From Streptomyces sp. NBC_01235 (lineage in GTDB: Bacteria > Actinomycetota > Actinomycetes > Streptomycetales > Streptomycetaceae), in the NCBI RefSeq assembly GCF_035989285.1, contig NZ_CP108513.1, forward strand, positions 7,936,001 to 8,000,000: a stretch of DNA of 64,000 bases, given 5' to 3'. A model generated the notes under the pieces. It searched no databases. It was given only the letters and a program-made list of their open reading frames with translations, and had not been told where the DNA came from. This document shows positions 27,089-36,814 of the stretch, piece after piece (within the stretch, counting starts at the first letter, position 1; every line of letters begins with the position of its first letter). Position numbers and translations under genes: made by a program.

Positions 27089-28389
27089 CAGCCCTGATGA
27101 TGATCCTCGGCATAGTCGTCTTCGTGGTCGGCCTGCTGTTCTCGATCGCCTGGCACGAGCTGGGGCACCTGTCCACGGCCAAGCTCTTCGGCATCCGCGT
27201 GCCGCAGTACATGGTCGGCTTCGGCCCGACCGTCTTCTCGCGGAAGAAGGGCGACACCGAGTACGGCATCAAGGCCATCCCGCTCGGCGGCTACATCCGC
27301 ATGATCGGCATGTTCCCGCCGGGTGAGGACGGCCGGATCACGGCCCGCTCCACCTCGCCCTGGCGCGGCATGATCGAGGACGCCCGCTCGGCCGCCTACG
27401 AGGAACTCCAGCCGGGCGACGAGACCCGCATGTTCTACACGCGCAAGCCGTGGAAACGGGTCATCGTGATGTTCGCGGGCCCCTTCATGAACCTGGTGCT
27501 CGCGATCGGGCTGTTCCTCACCGTCCTGATGGGCTTCGGCATCTCGCAGCAGACCAACACGGTCAGCTCGGTCTCCCCCTGCGTCATCGCGCAGAGCGAG
27601 AACCGCGACGAGTGCAAGTCGACCGACCCCGCCTCCCCGGCCGCCGCCGCGGGCATGAAGCCCGGCGACAAGATCGTCTCCTTCGCCGGCGAGAAGACGG
27701 ACGACTGGAACACCCTCTCCGACCTGATCCGCGTCAGCGCGGGCAAACAGGTGGCCATCGTCGTCGACCGCAAGGGCCAGGAACTGACCCTGCACGCGAC
27801 CATCGCCACCAACCAGGTCGCCAAGAAGGACTCCGACGGCACCTACGTCCAGGGCGAGTACATCAAGGCCGGTTTCCTCGGCTTCAGCGCGGCCACCGGC
27901 GTCGTCAAGCAGGACTTCGGCGACTCCGTGTCCTGGATGACCGACCGGGTCGGCGAGGCCGTGGACTCCATCGCCGCCCTGCCCGGCAAGATCCCGGCCC
28001 TGTGGAACGCGGCCTTCGACGGCGCGCCCCGTGAGCCCGACTCGCCCATGGGCGTGGTCGGCGCGGCCCGCGTCGGCGGCGAGATCTTCACCCTGGACAT
28101 CCCGGCCTCGCAGCAGCTGGCCATGGCCGTGATGCTGGTCGCTGGCTTCAACCTCTCCCTGTTCCTCTTCAACATGCTCCCGCTGCTTCCCCTGGACGGC
28201 GGGCACATCGCGGGCGCCGTGTGGGAGTCGCTGCGCCGCAACACGGCCAAGGTCCTGCGCCGCCCCGACCCGGGCCCGTTCGACGTGGCGAAGCTGATGC
28301 CGGTGGCCTACGTGGTGGCGGGCATCTTCATCTGCTTCACCGTGCTGGTCCTCATCGCGGACGTGGTGAACCCGGTGCGGATCTCCTAG
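27085..28389 (+). CDS. Site-2 intramembrane metalloprotease (Rip/RseP family)
   Basis: This 434-residue M50 protease has its zinc motif HELGH at residues 24-28 in the first membrane helix, a central PDZ domain ([18 protein letters not shown]), and a C-terminal membrane segment with the second active-site motif LPLDGGHI. The family cuts membrane-embedded proteins such as anti-sigma factors after a first external cut. The start overlaps the dxr stop, so it is translated with the MEP gene. No substrate is encoded nearby. Confidence 0.93.
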   Translation: MTALMMILGIVVFVVGLLFSIAWHELGHLSTAKLFGIRVPQYMVGFGPTVFSRKKGDTEYGIKAIPLGGYIRMIGMFPPGEDGRITARSTSPWRGMIEDARSAAYEELQPGDETRMFYTRKPWKRVIVMFAGPFMNLVLAIGLFLTVLMGFGISQQTNTVSSVSPCVIAQSENRDECKSTDPASPAAAAGMKPGDKIVSFAGEKTDDWNTLSDLIRVSAGKQVAIVVDRKGQELTLHATIATNQVAKKDSDGTYVQGEYIKAGFLGFSAATGVVKQDFGDSVSWMTDRVGEAVDSIAALPGKIPALWNAAFDGAPREPDSPMGVVGAARVGGEIFTLDIPASQQLAMAVMLVAGFNLSLFLFNMLPLLPLDGGHIAGAVWESLRRNTAKVLRRPDPGPFDVAKLMPVAYVVAGIFICFTVLVLIADVVNPVRIS

Positions 28390-28417
28390 CCATCTCCTCG
28401 TCACACGCAGTTCGCGG

Positions 28418-28444
28418 CGGCCCGGGACGATCCGTTCCGGGCCG
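28418..28444. terminator. Hairpin after the site-2 protease gene
   Basis: CGGCCCGGGAC (28418-28428) pairs with GTTCCGGGCCG (28434-28444) over a 5-base loop with one G-U pair, 28 bases after the stop. Confidence 0.65.
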
Positions 28445-28473
28445 TCTTGCGTCGAGTGGGTTCGACGGCCGGT

Positions 28474-28485
28474 GGGGGTACCCCC
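28474..28485. repeat. GGGGGTACCCCC palindrome
   Basis: This 12-bp perfect palindrome recurs exactly at 34940-34951 inside apbE. It is a common short component of Streptomyces intergenic repeats. It lies between the site-2 protease and ispG genes. Confidence 0.6.
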
Positions 28486-28605
28486 GGCCGGGTGTTTCGA
28501 GGGTGGGGGAGTGCTGGCGCCTGGGTCGGTGCCGTAATCTCGAAGCCTGGAACCCGCCTCAGACGGGACCTGGGCCTTGATCCACGACTTGGGGTTGCAC
28601 AGCAG

Positions 28606-29763
28606 ATGACTGCGATTTCTCTCGGCATGCCGTCCGTTCCGACCAAGCTCGCCGAGCGCCGCAAGAGCCGGCAGATCCAGGTCGGCTCCGTGGCGGTGGG
28701 CGGAGACGCCCCTGTGTCGGTGCAGTCGATGACGACGACCCGTACGTCGGACATCGGCGCCACCCTCCAGCAGATCGCCGAGCTCACCGCGTCCGGCTGC
28801 CAGATCGTGCGTGTCGCCTGTCCCACGCAGGACGACGCCGACGCCCTGTCGACGATCGCCCGCAAGTCGCAGATCCCGGTGATCGCGGACATCCACTTCC
28901 AGCCGAAGTACGTGTTCGCGGCGATCGAGGCGGGCTGTGCGGCGGTCCGGGTGAACCCCGGCAACATCAAGCAGTTCGACGACAAGGTCAAGGAGATCGC
29001 CCGGGCCGCGAAGGACCACGGCACCCCGATCCGCATCGGTGTCAACGCCGGCTCCCTGGACCGCCGCCTGCTCCAGAAGTACGGCAGGGCGACCCCGGAG
29101 GCCCTGGCGGAGTCGGCGCTGTGGGAGGCGTCCCTCTTCGAGGAGCACGACTTCCGGGACATCAAGATCTCCGTCAAGCACAACGACCCGGTGATCATGG
29201 TCGAGGCCTACCGTCAGCTCGCCGCCCAGTGCGACTACCCGCTGCACCTGGGCGTCACGGAGGCGGGCCCCGCCTTCCAGGGCACGATCAAGTCGGCGGT
29301 GGCCTTCGGCGCGCTGCTGTCCCAGGGCATCGGCGACACGATCCGCGTCTCCCTCTCCGCGCCCCCGGTGGAGGAGGTCAAGGTCGGCAACCAGATCCTG
29401 GAGTCCCTGAACCTCAGGCAGCGTGGCCTGGAGATCGTTTCCTGCCCGTCCTGCGGCCGCGCCCAGGTCGACGTGTACAAGCTGGCCGAAGAGGTCACGG
29501 CGGGCCTGGAGGGCATGGAGGTCCCGTTGCGCGTCGCGGTCATGGGCTGTGTCGTGAACGGCCCCGGCGAGGCCCGCGAAGCCGACCTGGGCGTCGCCTC
29601 CGGCAACGGCAAGGGCCAGATCTTCGTCAAGGGCGAGGTCATCAAGACCGTCCCCGAGTCCAAGATCGTCGAGACCCTCATCGAAGAGGCCATGAAGATC
29701 GCCGAACAGATGGAGGCGAACGGCACGGCATCGGGCGAGCCGACGGTGTCGGTCGCGGGCTGA
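28606..29763 (+). CDS. ispG: 4-hydroxy-3-methylbut-2-enyl diphosphate synthase
   Basis: This 385-residue iron-sulfur enzyme of the MEP pathway reductively opens methylerythritol cyclodiphosphate to HMBPP. The TIM barrel starts with the [11 protein letters not shown] motif. The C-terminal [4Fe-4S] domain has [16 protein letters not shown] and [11 protein letters not shown], supplying three Cys ligands and the nearby Glu. Length and motifs match actinobacterial IspG. The ATG at 28606 fits the conserved N-terminus, although only a weak GGGG lies upstream; an ATG at 28627 is the alternative. Confidence 0.95.
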   Translation: MTAISLGMPSVPTKLAERRKSRQIQVGSVAVGGDAPVSVQSMTTTRTSDIGATLQQIAELTASGCQIVRVACPTQDDADALSTIARKSQIPVIADIHFQPKYVFAAIEAGCAAVRVNPGNIKQFDDKVKEIARAAKDHGTPIRIGVNAGSLDRRLLQKYGRATPEALAESALWEASLFEEHDFRDIKISVKHNDPVIMVEAYRQLAAQCDYPLHLGVTEAGPAFQGTIKSAVAFGALLSQGIGDTIRVSLSAPPVEEVKVGNQILESLNLRQRGLEIVSCPSCGRAQVDVYKLAEEVTAGLEGMEVPLRVAVMGCVVNGPGEAREADLGVASGNGKGQIFVKGEVIKTVPESKIVETLIEEAMKIAEQMEANGTASGEPTVSVAG

Positions 29764-29823
29764 CGCCGCCTCAGAAGCGCCGATGGGCCAACCCCGCCCG
29801 GCCCGGGCGGCCTTCTCAGCCCC

Positions 29824-30096
29824 GGTCAGGTGCGTTCGGCCCGTCCGGTGTTCGGGGCCGAGGTCCAGCCGTCTCGGGCCTTCAGCCGTCCGAGGGGGCG
29901 GGTTTCTCGGTGTCGGTCAGGTGCGTTCGGTCCGTCCGGTGTTCGGGGCCGAGGTCCAGCCGTCTCGGGCCTTCAGCCGTCCGAGGGGGCGGGTTTCTCG
30001 GTGTCGGTCAGGTGTGTTCGGTCCGTCCGGTGTTCAACGGCGAGGGGCGGCCGTCCCGGGCCTCCGGGCGTCCGAGGGGTGGGCTCTGTGGGGTCG
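29824..30096 (+). repeat. 91-bp tandem repeat, three units
   Basis: Unit starts are at 29824, 29915 and 30006, exactly 91 bases apart (GGTCAGGTGTGTTCGG and variants). The first two units are almost identical; the third diverges after about 45 bases. The unit reads through in frame on the plus strand, but codon bias and the lack of a start argue against coding. The array fills most of the 536-base gap between ispG and the acetyltransferase gene. Confidence 0.85.
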
Positions 30097-30180
30097 GTCC
30101 GCAAGATCCAGCCCGTCCGGCGCTTGAGGACGAGGCCCCTTCAGGGCCGACAGCGGGGGTCTGGGGGCGGCAGCCCCCGG
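30097..30180 (+). repeat. Streptomyces intergenic repeat (CCGTCCGGCGCTTGAGGACG type)
   Basis: Directly after the tandem array is CAGCCCGTCCGGCGCTTGAGGACGAGGCC followed by CCTTCAGGGCCGACAGCGGGGGTCTGGGGGCGGCAGCCCCC, including the hairpin GGGGGC..GCCCCC. This sequence type is abundant in intergenic regions of Streptomyces genomes. A related piece lies in apbE at 34931-34991. From here to 30299 I see only the likely promoter of the next gene. Confidence 0.75.
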
Positions 30181-30299
30181 GGGACGGTACGACAGCCGAC
30201 GGTCACGGCAGACGAACGCCAGCCGAACACAGGGCGGCGCGGCAAAGCTTCCGCAGGTACAGTGCGGGGACCAGCAGACCTGAGTGTGAGGCCCCGCGC

Positions 30300-31148
30300 G
30301 TGTTGACCCAGACCACCTCCCGGGTCCTCGAACCGAGCGACCTGGACGCCGCGCTCGCCGTCCTCGACCGCGAGCCGGTCGCCAACGCCTTCGTGACGTC
30401 CCGTGTGCAGGTCGCGGGCCTGGACCCGTGGCGGCTCGGCGGCGAGATGTGGGGCTGGTACGAGGACGGCATGCTGACGTCCCTGTGCTACGCAGGCGCC
30501 AACCTGGTCCCGATCTGCGCCACCCCGCGCGCGGTGCGGGCCTTCGCCGACCGCGCCCGCCGGGCAGGCCGCCGCTGCTCCTCGATCGTCGGTCCCACCG
30601 AGCCGACGACCCAGCTGTGGCGCCTCCTCGAGCCCCACTGGGGCCCGGCCCGAGAGGTCCGCACCCGTCAGCCCCTCATGGTCACCGACCGCATGCCCAC
30701 CGACATCGCTCCCGATCCCTACGTCCGCCGCATCCGCAAGGACGAGATGGAAACGATCATGCCGGCGTGTGTGGCGATGTTCACCGAGGAGGTCGGCATC
30801 TCCCCGATGGCCGGCGACGGCGGCCTGCTCTACCAGGCCCGCGTGGCCGAACTCGTGGGCTCCGGCCGCTCGTTCGCCCGCCTCGACGACCGTGGCAGGG
30901 TCGCCTTCAAGGCGGAGATCGGCGCCGCGACGTCCCACGCCTGCCAGATCCAGGGCGTGTGGGTGGCCCCCGAGTACCGAGGACAGGGCCTGGCGGCCCC
31001 CGGCATGGCAGCGGTCCTGCGCTACGCCCTGGCGGACGTCGCCCCGGTCGTCAGCCTCTACGTGAACGACTTCAACACACCGGCGAGGCGCACCTACCGC
31101 AGGGTGGGTTTCCAGGAGGTCGGCGCCTTCACGAGCGTGCTCTTTTGA
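30300..31148 (+). CDS. GNAT acetyltransferase with DUF4081-type N-terminal domain
   Basis: This 282-residue protein has an N-terminal half (about 1-130) of the kind found fused to actinobacterial GNAT domains. The C-terminal GNAT domain contains the acetyl-CoA segment IQGVWVAPEYRGQGLAAPGMAAVL and the closing VSLYVNDFNTPARRTYRRVGF. GTG 30300 is used, with GAGG nine bases upstream; frame upstream runs through repeat DNA. The substrate is unknown. The next gene is also a GNAT, 20 bases downstream, but the two proteins are not close relatives. Confidence 0.85.
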   Translation: MLTQTTSRVLEPSDLDAALAVLDREPVANAFVTSRVQVAGLDPWRLGGEMWGWYEDGMLTSLCYAGANLVPICATPRAVRAFADRARRAGRRCSSIVGPTEPTTQLWRLLEPHWGPAREVRTRQPLMVTDRMPTDIAPDPYVRRIRKDEMETIMPACVAMFTEEVGISPMAGDGGLLYQARVAELVGSGRSFARLDDRGRVAFKAEIGAATSHACQIQGVWVAPEYRGQGLAAPGMAAVLRYALADVAPVVSLYVNDFNTPARRTYRRVGFQEVGAFTSVLF

Positions 31149-31168
31149 CGCCCCTGTAGGCTCCCGCC

Positions 31169-31711
31169 ATGGACCTCGTCATCGGCCCCTTGGACCTTCC
31201 CGCCCATGTGGACGAGGCACTGGCCGTCCAAGCGATCGCCTTCGGACTCGGCCCCGACGAGGTGGCCGTCCGCCGTCAGATCGTCCTGCGCCACATGGCG
31301 AACCCCGGTGCGAGAGCCTTCGGCGCGAGCGCCGGAGACAGACTCGTCGGCTTCGTCTACGGCATGCCCAACGACCGCACCCACTGGTGGTCCACCGTCG
31401 TACAGCCCTACCTCCGTGCCCAGGGCAACGAGCACTGGCTGGACGACTCCTTCGTGATCACGGAGCTCCACGTCCACCCCGCCTACCAGAACCGCGGCGC
31501 GGGCCGGACCCTGATCACCACGATCACCGACACCGCGGCCGAACCCCGCTCGATCCTCTCCGCGATCGACACGGAGAGCCCCGCCCGTGCCCTCTACCGC
31601 TCCCTGGGCTACCGGGACCTCGCCCGCAGCGTCCTCTTCCCCAGCGCCCCCCGCCCGTACGCGGTGATGGGCGCCCCGCTTCCGCTCCTTCGGCCCCAGG
31701 GCCTGGCCTAG
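31169..31711 (+). CDS. GNAT-family N-acetyltransferase
   Basis: This 180-residue single-domain GNAT protein has the acetyl-CoA binding motif ITELHVHPAYQNRGAGRTLI near residue 98 and the C-terminal SPARALYRSLGY. It probably acetylates a small amine or a protein N-terminus; the substrate is unknown. A TAGGCT hexamer lies 8 bases before the ATG, which suggests a possible leaderless transcript in addition to read-through from the preceding gene. Confidence 0.85.
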   Translation: MDLVIGPLDLPAHVDEALAVQAIAFGLGPDEVAVRRQIVLRHMANPGARAFGASAGDRLVGFVYGMPNDRTHWWSTVVQPYLRAQGNEHWLDDSFVITELHVHPAYQNRGAGRTLITTITDTAAEPRSILSAIDTESPARALYRSLGYRDLARSVLFPSAPRPYAVMGAPLPLLRPQGLA

Positions 31712-31784
31712 CGGATTTCCGGCCCCGCCACGCTCCCGGCTAACCTCCTAGCCATCACCCTTACCCGGCAGGAGTACGAAAACC

Positions 31785-33488
31785 ATGGCGAACGCACCTG
31801 TCCAGCGCATGTCCCAGTTGATGGCGAAGACGCTGCGCGACGACCCCGCGGACGCCGAGGTCCTGAGCCACAAGCTCCTCGTCCGCGCCGGCTACGTCCG
31901 TCGCACCGCCGCCGGCATCTGGTCCTGGCTGCCGCTCGGCAAGAAGGTCCTCGCCAACGTGGAGCGGATCGTCCGCGAGGAGATGGACGCGATCGGCGCC
32001 CAGGAGGTCAGCCTCCCCGCCCTGCTGCCGCGCGAGCCCTACGAGGCGACCGGCCGCTGGGACGAGTACGGCCCGGAGCTGTTCCGCCTCCAGGACCGCA
32101 AGGGCGGCGACTACCTCCTCGGCCCCACCCACGAGGAGATCTTCACGCTGATCGTGAAGGACCAGGCGTCCTCCTACAAGGACCTGCCGGTCATCCTCTA
32201 CCAGATCCAGACGAAGTTCCGTGACGAGGCCCGCCCGCGGGCCGGCATCCTGCGCGGCCGCGAGTTCCTCATGAAGGACTCCTACTCCTTCGACACCGAG
32301 GACGAGGGGCTCGCCCAGTCCTATGCCCTGCACCGCCAGGCGTACCAGAAGGTGTTCGAGCGCCTCGGCCTCGACTACCGCATCTGCGCGGCGACCGCGG
32401 GCGCGATGGGCGGCTCCAAGTCGGAGGAGTTCCTCGCACCGGCCGGGGCCGGCGAGGACACCTTCGCGGACTGCCCGAACTGCGACTTCGCGGCGAACAC
32501 CGAGGCGATCACGTACGAGCTGAAGCCGGTGGACGCCGAAGGCGTCGCCGCGCTCGAGGAGATCCCGACCCCCGACACCCCCACCATCGAGACCCTCGCC
32601 ACCTCCCTCGGCGTCCCGGCCTCCGCCACCCTGAAGAACCTGCTGGTGAAGGTGGACGGCGAGATCGTCGCCGTCGGCGTCCCCGGCGACCGCGAGGTCG
32701 ACCTCGGCAAGGTCGAGGCGCACTTCGCCCCGGCCACCGTCGAACTGGTCACCGCCGAGGACTTCGTCGGCCGCCCGGACCTGGTCCGCGGCTACGTCGG
32801 CCCACAGGGCCTGGGTGAGAAGGTCACGTACATCGCCGACCCGCGCGTGGCCCCCGGCACCGCCTGGATCACCGGCGCCAACAAGCAGCACACGCACGCG
32901 AAGAACGTCGTCGCGGGCCGGGACTTCGAGGTCGGCGAGTACGTCGACGTCGTGGTCGTCCAGGAAGGCGACCCCTGCCCGAACTGCGGCACCGGCCTCA
33001 AGCTGGACCGCGCCATCGAGATCGGCCACATCTTCCAGCTCGGCCGCAAGTACGCCGACGCCCTCAAGCTCGACGTCCTCGGCCAGAACGGCAAGCCGGT
33101 CCGCGTGACCATGGGCTCCTACGGCATCGGCGTCTCCCGCGCGGTCGCCGCCCTCGCCGAGCAGACCGCCGACGACAAGGGCCTGTGCTGGCCCGCCGAG
33201 GTCGCCCCGGCAGACGTGCACGTCGTCGCCGCCGGCAAGGCCCTGCAGACCGAGCTGGCGCTCGACGTCTCCGAGAAGCTGCGCGCGGCCGGCCTGCGCG
33301 TCCTGGTCGACGACCGGGCCGGCGTCTCCCCGGGCGTGAAGTTCACCGACTCCGAGCTGATGGGCGTACCGAAGATCCTGGTGGCGGGCCGCCGCTCCGC
33401 CGAGGGCGTCCTGGAGCTGAAGGACCGCAGGACCGGCGAGCGCGAGGAGCTCACGGTGGACGAGGCGATCGCCCGTCTGACGGCGTGA
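31785..33488 (+). CDS. proS: Prolyl-tRNA synthetase
   Basis: This 567-residue class II aminoacyl-tRNA synthetase of the bacterial type charges tRNA-Pro. Motif 1 is in [20 protein letters not shown], motif 2 in [21 protein letters not shown] and motif 3 in [18 protein letters not shown]. The inserted editing domain (about 225-385) contains [21 protein letters not shown]. The anticodon-binding domain closes the protein. GGAG lies 12 bases before ATG 31785. The gene is monocistronic, with a hairpin downstream. Confidence 0.97.
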   Translation: MANAPVQRMSQLMAKTLRDDPADAEVLSHKLLVRAGYVRRTAAGIWSWLPLGKKVLANVERIVREEMDAIGAQEVSLPALLPREPYEATGRWDEYGPELFRLQDRKGGDYLLGPTHEEIFTLIVKDQASSYKDLPVILYQIQTKFRDEARPRAGILRGREFLMKDSYSFDTEDEGLAQSYALHRQAYQKVFERLGLDYRICAATAGAMGGSKSEEFLAPAGAGEDTFADCPNCDFAANTEAITYELKPVDAEGVAALEEIPTPDTPTIETLATSLGVPASATLKNLLVKVDGEIVAVGVPGDREVDLGKVEAHFAPATVELVTAEDFVGRPDLVRGYVGPQGLGEKVTYIADPRVAPGTAWITGANKQHTHAKNVVAGRDFEVGEYVDVVVVQEGDPCPNCGTGLKLDRAIEIGHIFQLGRKYADALKLDVLGQNGKPVRVTMGSYGIGVSRAVAALAEQTADDKGLCWPAEVAPADVHVVAAGKALQTELALDVSEKLRAAGLRVLVDDRAGVSPGVKFTDSELMGVPKILVAGRRSAEGVLELKDRRTGEREELTVDEAIARLTA

Positions 33489-33501
33489 TCTAAAGAAACG
33501 T

Positions 33502-33550
33502 CTCAGAGAGTTCTGTGGAGGCGTATGGCCGCCTCACAGACTTCTCTCAG
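33502..33550 (+). terminator. Terminator of proS
   Basis: CTCAGAGAG-TTCTGTG-GAGGCG pairs with CGCCTC-ACAGA-CTTCTCTCAG across 33502-33550 as a long, slightly bulged stem with a TATGGC loop. Confidence 0.7.
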
Positions 33551-33603
33551 ACCGTTCCCCGACCGTAGTGCGTGACAGAACGTCACTGCGGAGGGGAACG
33601 ATC

Positions 33604-33984
33604 ATGGCGACCAGGGAAGAGGAACGGGGGGCCGCGGCTGCGGTCCGTAGAGGTGCGCGGCGGACGGCGGCCTTCGCGGCGGCCGTCACGCTGGCCGGGG
33701 CGGCGGGAGTGTTCGCCCTGATCGGCACCATGCAGGCGGACGCGAGCTCGACGGCGAGCGGCAGCGGCACGAGTTCCAGTACGAGCAGCAGCACGGACAC
33801 CTCGTCGAGCAGCACGCAGTCGGACGACTCCTCGTCGAGCAACTCGTCCTCGGACGACTCGACCGGCTCGGACAGCTCGACCGGCTCGGACAGCTCGTCC
33901 TCCTCGGACAACTCCACCGGCTCCGACGGCGGTCTCACCTCCTCCTCGGGCGGGTCCACCGACTCCACCTCGGGGGCGTCGTGA
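33604..33984 (+). CDS. Ser/Asp-rich single-pass protein of the apbE operon
   Basis: This 126-residue protein has a basic N-terminus, one hydrophobic segment (about 24-46, AFAAAVTLAGAAGVFALIG) and about 75 residues almost entirely of Ser, Thr, Asp and Gly, predicted to lie outside the membrane. No family is recognised. The C-terminus reads TDSTSGAS, resembling the D-x-x-S-G-A-T/S acceptor motif that ApbE modifies with FMN, and apbE is the next, overlapping gene. ATG 33604 follows GGAGGGG. The low-complexity tail could be a spacer carrying a redox group away from the membrane. Function is inference only. Confidence 0.7.
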   Translation: MATREEERGAAAAVRRGARRTAAFAAAVTLAGAAGVFALIGTMQADASSTASGSGTSSSTSSSTDTSSSSTQSDDSSSSNSSSDDSTGSDSSTGSDSSSSSDNSTGSDGGLTSSSGGSTDSTSGAS

Positions 33985-35018
33985 TGAGCACCTCTCTCAC
34001 GTCCCGCACCACGGCCGCCGCGGAGTGGCGGGCCCTCGGCACCACCGTCCGCGTGGTCGTCACCGACCCGGCCCTGCTGGAGTCCTGCAACCTGCTCCTC
34101 GCCCGGCACCTCGCCGAGGTCGACGCGGCTTGCAGCCGCTTCCGCGCCGACTCCGAACTGGCCGCCCTCGACGGCACCGCGGGCCGACCGGTCCGGGTCA
34201 GCCCGCTGCTCGCCGAGGCCCTCGACATCGCCCTGCGCGCGGCCGAGTCCACCGACGGAGCCGTGGACCCGACCGTCGGCTCCGCGATGGACGCGATCGG
34301 CTACGACCGTGACTTCACCCTCGTCCGCGAGGACGACCGTCCGGTCCGGCTCACGGTCCGGCGCACCCCCGGCTGGCGCACCGTGCGCCTCGACCGTGCG
34401 ACCGGCACGGTCACCGTCCCCGAGGGCGTCCGCCTCGACCTGGGCGCCACCGCCAAGGCCTGGGCCGCCGACCGCGCGGCGAAGACGCTCGCCGGGGCGG
34501 CCGGCTGCGGGGTCCTGGTGAGCCTGGGCGGCGACACGGCCGTCGCGGGGGAGCCCCCGGCGGGCGGCTGGCAGATCCGGGTCCAGGACATCACCGGTCC
34601 CGTGGACGAGACGCCCGCTCAGGGCCCGTACGACACCGTCGGCATGCGCGGCGGAGGCCTGGCCACGTCCGGTACGACCGCCCGCCGCTGGCGGCGCGGC
34701 GGCCACGACCTGCACCACATCGTCGACCCGCGCACGGGCCTGCCGGTCCGCTCCCCGTGGCGCACGGTCTCCGTCGCCGCCGCGACCTGCGCCGACGCCA
34801 ACGCGGCGAGCACCGCGGCCCTGGTGAAGGGCGCGGGCGCGGAGCGCTGGCTGACGCGCAGGGGACTGCCGGCCCGCCTGGTCGCGCAGAACGGTTTGGT
34901 CGTCACAACGCCGGGCTGGCCAACCGCCTCGGCCCGTCCGGGGGTACCCCCTCTGGAGGAGATCGAGGACGAGGCCCTTCAGGCCGACCGCACCGCCCAC
35001 CGGGGGGCAGCCGCATGA
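33984..35018 (+). CDS. apbE: FAD:protein FMN transferase
   Basis: This 344-residue ApbE-family enzyme attaches FMN covalently to Thr/Ser of target redox proteins using FAD and magnesium. Conserved parts are the LGTTVRVVV opening, VDLGATAKAWAADRA-like LDLGATAKAWAADRAA, LVSLGGDTAVAG and TSGTTARRW, with HHIVDPRTGLPV near the end. No signal peptide or lipobox is seen, unlike secreted ApbE. The start overlaps the Ser-rich gene stop and its stop overlaps the next start. The last 25 residues (after PGWPTASA) fall in repeat-like DNA containing GGGGGTACCCCC and GAGGACGAGGCCCTTCAGGCCGAC, so the C-terminus may have been extended by a repeat insertion. Confidence 0.88.
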   Translation: MSTSLTSRTTAAAEWRALGTTVRVVVTDPALLESCNLLLARHLAEVDAACSRFRADSELAALDGTAGRPVRVSPLLAEALDIALRAAESTDGAVDPTVGSAMDAIGYDRDFTLVREDDRPVRLTVRRTPGWRTVRLDRATGTVTVPEGVRLDLGATAKAWAADRAAKTLAGAAGCGVLVSLGGDTAVAGEPPAGGWQIRVQDITGPVDETPAQGPYDTVGMRGGGLATSGTTARRWRRGGHDLHHIVDPRTGLPVRSPWRTVSVAAATCADANAASTAALVKGAGAERWLTRRGLPARLVAQNGLVVTTPGWPTASARPGVPPLEEIEDEALQADRTAHRGAAA

Positions 35019-35596
35019 CGTCCGAAACCCTCTGGTACGCCAACCGGGCCACGGGCGCCGTCTGCCTCGTCCTCTTCACGGTCGTCGTCCTCCTCGGTAT
35101 CGCCGTCCGCCTGAGGACTCGCATCCCCGGACTGCCCCGTTTCGGCACGATGAGCCTGCACCGCACGCTCTCCCTCTCCGCAACCGCCTTCCTGGCCCTG
35201 CACATCACGACGGCGATCGTGGACAGCTACGTGGACATCACGGTCGTGGACGTCGTCGTCCCCTTCGCCTCCGACTACCAGCCGCTCTGGCTGGGCCTCG
35301 GCACGGTCGCCCTGGACCTGATGCTCGCCGTCCTGGTCACCAGCCTCCTGCGGGAACGCCTCGGTCACCGCACCTGGCGGGCCGTGCACTGGCTGGCGTA
35401 CGCCTCCTGGCCGGTCGCCCTCCTCCACGGCATCGGCATCGGCACGGACACCGGCGCCGACTGGATGACCTGGCTGACCGTCGCCTGCGTGGCCACGGTG
35501 GTCGCCGCCTTCGCCGCCCGCCTCGCCCGCGCCGCCCACGCCGCCCGCCACACCCCCGTAGCCCTCCTGCGCACCGCCGAAGGAACCCGACCATGA
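35015..35596 (+). CDS. Ferric-reductase-like membrane protein
   Basis: This 193-residue protein has about five membrane helices and resembles the ferric reductase-like/MsrQ transmembrane domain, with candidate haem-ligand histidines in MSLHRTLSLS, LALHITTAI, RAVHWLAYASW and ALLHGIGIG. It would carry electrons across the membrane, possibly between the NuoF-like/ferredoxin pair on the inside and the flavinylated protein outside. Start and stop both overlap neighbouring genes by 4 bases. Haem binding is inferred from His spacing. Confidence 0.8.
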   Translation: MTSETLWYANRATGAVCLVLFTVVVLLGIAVRLRTRIPGLPRFGTMSLHRTLSLSATAFLALHITTAIVDSYVDITVVDVVVPFASDYQPLWLGLGTVALDLMLAVLVTSLLRERLGHRTWRAVHWLAYASWPVALLHGIGIGTDTGADWMTWLTVACVATVVAAFAARLARAAHAARHTPVALLRTAEGTRP

Positions 35597-36813
35597 CCGC
35601 GACCTTCCCGGACCTCTACATGCCGCCACGCCTCCTCGCCCCCGGCGCCACCCCCGCCGACCTCGCCACCCACCACCAGCGCTACGGCCCCCTGACCCCC
35701 GGCGATCCCGAGAGCGTGCTCCGTACGGTCGCCGAGTCCGGCCTCACCGGGCGCGGCGGAGCCGGCTTCCCGACGTACCGCAAGCTCGTCTGCGTCGCCG
35801 AGGCCGGCCGGCGCACCGGCCGCGCACCCGTGGTCGTGGCCAACGGCGCCGAAGGCGAACCGGCCAGCCGCAAGGACAGGACTCTGCTGCGGCTGTCGCC
35901 CCATCTCGTCCTGGACGGACTGCAGTTGGCGGCCCACATGGTCGGCGCGGGGGAGGCGTACCTCGCCGTGGAGGACGGCGCGACCTGGCTGGAGTCCGCC
36001 CTCGCCCGGCGCACAACGGACCCGCTGCCCGTCAAGGTCGTCCGCCTGCCGAAGTCGTTCCTGGCCGGCCAGGCCTCCGCCCTCGCCCGGTACGTCTCCG
36101 GCGGCGCGGCCCTGCCCGCCCACCAGCGCCCGCCGGTCCGCGAACGCGGAGTGCACCGGGCCCCGACCCTCGTGCAGAACGTCGAGACCCTGGCCCACCT
36201 CGCGCTGGTCGCCCGCTACGGAGCCGACTGGTACCGCACGGCCGGCACCCCGACCCAGCCCGGCAGCGTCCTGTGCACGGTCCACGTGCCGGGCCGCGAA
36301 CCCCGGGTCGTGGAGGCTCCCTACGGCCTGCCCATCGGCCGGCTGCTGCCCCTGGAGGGCGCTCAGGCGGTCCTCGTCGGCGGCTACCACGGCACCTGGA
36401 TCCCCGCCCCGGAGGCCGTCCAACTCACTCTCGACACAAGTTACTTGGGTGCGGGAGTCCTCGCCGCGCTCCCCGTCGACCGCTGCGGCGTCGCGGAGAC
36501 CGCCCGCGTCCTGCGCTACCTCGCCCTGCAGTCGGCAGGCCAGTGCGGCCCCTGCCTCAACGGCCTGCCCCGCATCGCCACCGCCTTCCGCACCCTCGCC
36601 ACCCCCGGCCCCCAAGGCACCGTGCGCGCCGACCTCGCCCGCTGGTCGGGCCTGGTCGAGGGCCGAGGCGCCTGCCACCACCCCGACGGCACGGTCCGCC
36701 TGGTCCGCAGCGCGCTGACGACCTTCGCGGCCGAGATCGACGCCCACGCCCACGGCCGCTGCACGGCCACCGACCACACACCCCTGCTGCCCGTCCCGGA
36801 GGACCGGAACTGA
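35593..36813 (+). CDS. NuoF-like NADH:acceptor oxidoreductase subunit
   Basis: This 406-residue homologue of the 51-kDa flavoprotein subunit of complex I has the FMN/NADH motifs GRGGAGFPTYRK (about 52) and ANGAEGEPASRKDR (about 84), a SLBB-like region, and a C-terminal cluster domain SAGQCGPCLNG..GACHHPDG. The canonical first Cys of CGxCxPC is Ala here, leaving three Cys, so a normal [4Fe-4S] N3 cluster is doubtful. It probably takes electrons from NAD(P)H and passes them to the ferredoxin or the membrane protein. The start is coupled to the preceding gene. It is not part of a complex I operon. Confidence 0.83.
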   Translation: MTATFPDLYMPPRLLAPGATPADLATHHQRYGPLTPGDPESVLRTVAESGLTGRGGAGFPTYRKLVCVAEAGRRTGRAPVVVANGAEGEPASRKDRTLLRLSPHLVLDGLQLAAHMVGAGEAYLAVEDGATWLESALARRTTDPLPVKVVRLPKSFLAGQASALARYVSGGAALPAHQRPPVRERGVHRAPTLVQNVETLAHLALVARYGADWYRTAGTPTQPGSVLCTVHVPGREPRVVEAPYGLPIGRLLPLEGAQAVLVGGYHGTWIPAPEAVQLTLDTSYLGAGVLAALPVDRCGVAETARVLRYLALQSAGQCGPCLNGLPRIATAFRTLATPGPQGTVRADLARWSGLVEGRGACHHPDGTVRLVRSALTTFAAEIDAHAHGRCTATDHTPLLPVPEDRN

Positions 36814-36814
36814 C

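Noticed and set aside
29824..30096. Tandem array as a possible CRISPR
   Set aside because: 91-bp direct units without spacers; not the repeat-spacer pattern.
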